DNA of 43,910 bases, from contig DIHL01000012.1 of assembly GCA_002420145.1 (NCBI GenBank), positions 1 to 43,910 on the forward strand, given 5' to 3'. Source of the stretch: Bacteroidetes bacterium UBA5697 (lineage in GTDB: Bacteria > Bacteroidota > Bacteroidia > B-17B0 > Aurantibacillaceae). Of this stretch, positions 41,933 to 43,910 are shown one piece after another. The translations under genes were made by a program, and so were the position numbers. The number at the start of each line of letters is the position of its first letter. Position 1 is the stretch's first letter. The notes beneath the pieces are model-generated. The model did no database searches. It was not told where the DNA came from and was given only the letters and a program-made list of their open reading frames with translations.

Positions 41933-41974
41933 AATCCTCAATAATTTACAACACTTCTAAATTCACAAATTATT

Positions 41975-43234
41975 ATGAAAGATATATTCGCAAAAATCGA
42001 AAAAAATATGGGACCTATCGGAGAGCATTCAAAAGCATCTCACGGTTATTTTACATTTCCAAAATTGGAGGGTGATGTTTCTCCTCACATGGGTTTTAGA
42101 GGGAAAAAATTATTGAATTGGAGTTTGAATAACTACTTAGGATTAGCTAATCATCCTGAAGTAAGACAAGCAGATATTGAAGGTGCTACAAAATTTGGTT
42201 TAGCATTACCAATGGGAGCTCGTATGATGAGTGGAAACTCTGATTTACATGAACAATTAGAACAAGGTTTATCTAAATTATCAAAAAAAGAAGATACAAT
42301 TCTTTGTAATTTCGGTTATCAAGCAATGGTGTCAGCAATTGATGCATTAGTTGATAGACATGATGTGATTGTTTATGATGCTGAATCACATGCTTGTATT
42401 TTAGATGGTGTTCGTTTACACATGGGTAAGCGTTTTGTGTTTAAACATAATGACATTGAAGATTGTGAAAAGCAATTAGAGCGTGCTAAACGTTTAGCAG
42501 ATCAAACAGGTGGTGGTATTTTAGTAATTACCGAAGGTGTGTTTGGTATGCGTGGCGACCAAGGAAAATTAAAGGAAATCGTTGAGTTAAAGAAAAAATT
42601 CACGTTCCGTTTATTTGTGGATGATGCGCATGGTGTTGGTACTTTAGGGCCAAACGGTGGAGGAACTGGTGAACAACAAGGTTGCCAAGATGGAATTGAT
42701 ATTTATTTTGGAACTTTCGCAAAATCATTTGCTTTAATTGGTGGTTATATTAGTTCTACAAAGCAAGTTGTAACGTATTTACGTTACAATATGCGTTCTC
42801 AAATTTTTGCTAAATCATTACCAATGCCATTGGTTTATGGTTTATTAAAACGTTTAGAGTTAATCAACAAACACCCTGAATACCGTACAAAATTGTGGGA
42901 GATTTCTGCAGCTTTACAAAAGGGCTTAGTTGATGCAGGTTTTGATATTGGTGTAACTAATACTCCTGTAACACCTGTTTATATGCGTGGTTCAATTCCT
43001 GAAGCAACAAATATGGTAATTGATTTACGTGAAAATTTTGGAATTTTTTGTTCAATGGTAGTGTACCCCGTAATTCCTAAAGGAATGATTATTTTACGTT
43101 TAATTCCAACAGCTATGCATACTTTGGAAGATGTGAAATATACAATTGAATGCTTTTCTAAAATCAAAGATAAATTATACGGAGGTCAGTATGTTGCTGA
43201 CGAAATCAGAGAAGGCTTTTCTCAAGCGCTTTAA
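41975..43234 (+). CDS. Alpha-oxoamine synthase, serine palmitoyltransferase type
   Basis: A 419-residue PLP enzyme. The PLP lysine is Lys250 in FGTFAKSFALIGGYI, with the Asp and His of FVDDAHGVGTLG and the ring-stacking His in YDAESHACILDG. The N-terminal NYLGLANHPEV and the C-terminal RLIPTAMHT are typical of the family (KBL, BioF, ALAS, SPT). Length and the lack of an ACP-type N terminus fit the Bacteroidota serine palmitoyltransferase or sulfonolipid cysteate acyltransferase group. It would start sphingolipid or capnine-like lipid synthesis. Confidence 0.85.
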   Translation: MKDIFAKIEKNMGPIGEHSKASHGYFTFPKLEGDVSPHMGFRGKKLLNWSLNNYLGLANHPEVRQADIEGATKFGLALPMGARMMSGNSDLHEQLEQGLSKLSKKEDTILCNFGYQAMVSAIDALVDRHDVIVYDAESHACILDGVRLHMGKRFVFKHNDIEDCEKQLERAKRLADQTGGGILVITEGVFGMRGDQGKLKEIVELKKKFTFRLFVDDAHGVGTLGPNGGGTGEQQGCQDGIDIYFGTFAKSFALIGGYISSTKQVVTYLRYNMRSQIFAKSLPMPLVYGLLKRLELINKHPEYRTKLWEISAALQKGLVDAGFDIGVTNTPVTPVYMRGSIPEATNMVIDLRENFGIFCSMVVYPVIPKGMIILRLIPTAMHTLEDVKYTIECFSKIKDKLYGGQYVADEIREGFSQAL

Positions 43235-43240
43235 TTATTT

Positions 43241-43266
43241 GTCACACTGAGCAGAGTCGAAGTGTA
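43241..43266. repeat. Palindromic repeat GTCACACTGAGC...GTCGAAGTGTAA
   Basis: Short copy of the family at 11644-11692, lying 6 bp after the oxoamine synthase stop. Confidence 0.7.
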
Positions 43267-43272
43267 AAAATA

Positions 43273-43910
43273 ATGACACCATACATTAACATACATACAC
43301 ACCATTTATCGAAAGACAATGGTGTGTTTTTGTTTAATAACCGTTTTGGTTTTGATAAAGAACTGTATTTTGAAAAATATTTTTCTGCAGGTATTCACCC
43401 ATGGGATGCGGATTTACAAGTATCTATATTGGAATTAGAAAAAACTATTCAACATTCAAATTGCTTAGCCATTGGTGAATGTGGTTTAGATAAATTGATT
43501 GACATTGATTTAGAACTTCAAAAAAAGATTCTTATTTCTCAATTAGATTTAGCGGTCAAATATCAAAAGCCCGTTATTATTCATTGTGTAAAAGCCTTTG
43601 ATGAATTAATAGAAATTTGTCAATCCTATCATTCAAAAATTCCATTGATAATTCACGGCTTTAATAAATCTCAACAATTGCTTCAACAATTAATAAATAA
43701 AGGATTTTACATTTCTTTAAATCATTCTATTTTCAAAAAAAAAGATATTGATTTTAGTATTTTACCAATAGAAAAATTGTTTTTAGAAACTGATAATAAT
43801 GAAACAGTATTAATTGAAGATATCTATCAAAAAGCAGTCGCTTGTTTTCAAATACAAGAAGATGATTTAAAAGAAAAAATTTATACTAATTTCACAACCT
43901 TATTTAATAC
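43273..43910 (+). CDS. TatD-family metal-dependent hydrolase, 5' part
   Basis: Translating from ATG 43273 gives MTPYINIHTHHLSKDN, then SAGIHPWDAD, LAIGECGLDKLID, KPVIIHCVKAFDELIEIC and LFLETDNNE, the metal-binding His, Glu and Asp motifs of TatD DNases. The frame stays open to the end of the window, so the C terminus is missing. It starts shortly after a palindromic repeat. TatD proteins are Mg-dependent 3'-5' exonucleases in DNA repair. Confidence 0.88.
   Translation, partial: MTPYINIHTHHLSKDNGVFLFNNRFGFDKELYFEKYFSAGIHPWDADLQVSILELEKTIQHSNCLAIGECGLDKLIDIDLELQKKILISQLDLAVKYQKPVIIHCVKAFDELIEICQSYHSKIPLIIHGFNKSQQLLQQLINKGFYISLNHSIFKKKDIDFSILPIEKLFLETDNNETVLIEDIYQKAVACFQIQEDDLKEKIYTNFTTLFN

Overview
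The window is AT-rich chromosomal DNA from a member of the Bacteroidota, most likely near the Flavobacteriales. Four things point there: two proteins with type IX secretion (Por) C-terminal tails, a SusC-like TonB-dependent receptor, the trimodular MMPL/acyltransferase/methyltransferase protein known from that phylum, and many start codons preceded by the Bacteroidota -7 element TAnnTTTG. I see no rRNA, tRNA, CRISPR array, transposase or integrase. No gene-free stretch exceeds about 300 bp once a 47-residue lipoprotein gene at 27947-28090 is counted.

Layout. 1-2000: end of rplT with a terminator, then a reverse-strand pair of BadF-type amino-sugar kinase and TauE/SafE permease. 2008-12888: the trimodular lipid protein, a J-domain/KTSC protein, an M3 peptidase, a beta-barrel protein, RidA, a DEAD-box helicase, an RluF-type pseudouridine synthase and a SiaC-like phosphoprotein. 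12920-13505: a HigBA toxin-antitoxin pair with a candidate operator. 13579-17658: a reverse-strand accessory run of a small membrane protein and five unrecognised exported proteins or lipoproteins, with GAC-rich codon use and recurring spacer motifs that look like acquired DNA. 17782-19839: ligA.

19844-27777 is the most interesting part, an apparent metal-handling island. It holds two HYC/CC/PP-type cysteine-rich proteins, a T9SS-exported protein, a T9SS-exported multicopper oxidase, a beta-propeller lipoprotein, two exported HMA-fold metal-binding proteins and a TonB-dependent receptor with a Cys-Cys pair just before its plug. Both HYC genes carry the same upstream block, an identical 17-bp dyad-like sequence followed by TAAATTTG and a TTG start. 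The island therefore looks like a tandem duplication under one regulator. I infer copper or a related soft metal as substrate; the sequence does not prove it.

27947-43910 is mostly housekeeping: a tiny Cys-motif lipoprotein, a DinB-like protein, RlmB, a large AsmA protein, ArfB, a sigma-54-type response regulator without DNA-binding domain, a DUF6265-like lipoprotein, MurQ, VF530, a FecR-N-like membrane protein, MeaB, a glycosyltransferase, an HPP protein, an ABC exporter, an NlpC/P60 peptidase, an alpha-oxoamine synthase (serine-palmitoyltransferase type) and the start of a TatD-like hydrolase. MurQ and the kinase at 984 could together form a MurNAc salvage route. Palindromic intergenic repeats of at least four families separate many transcription units.
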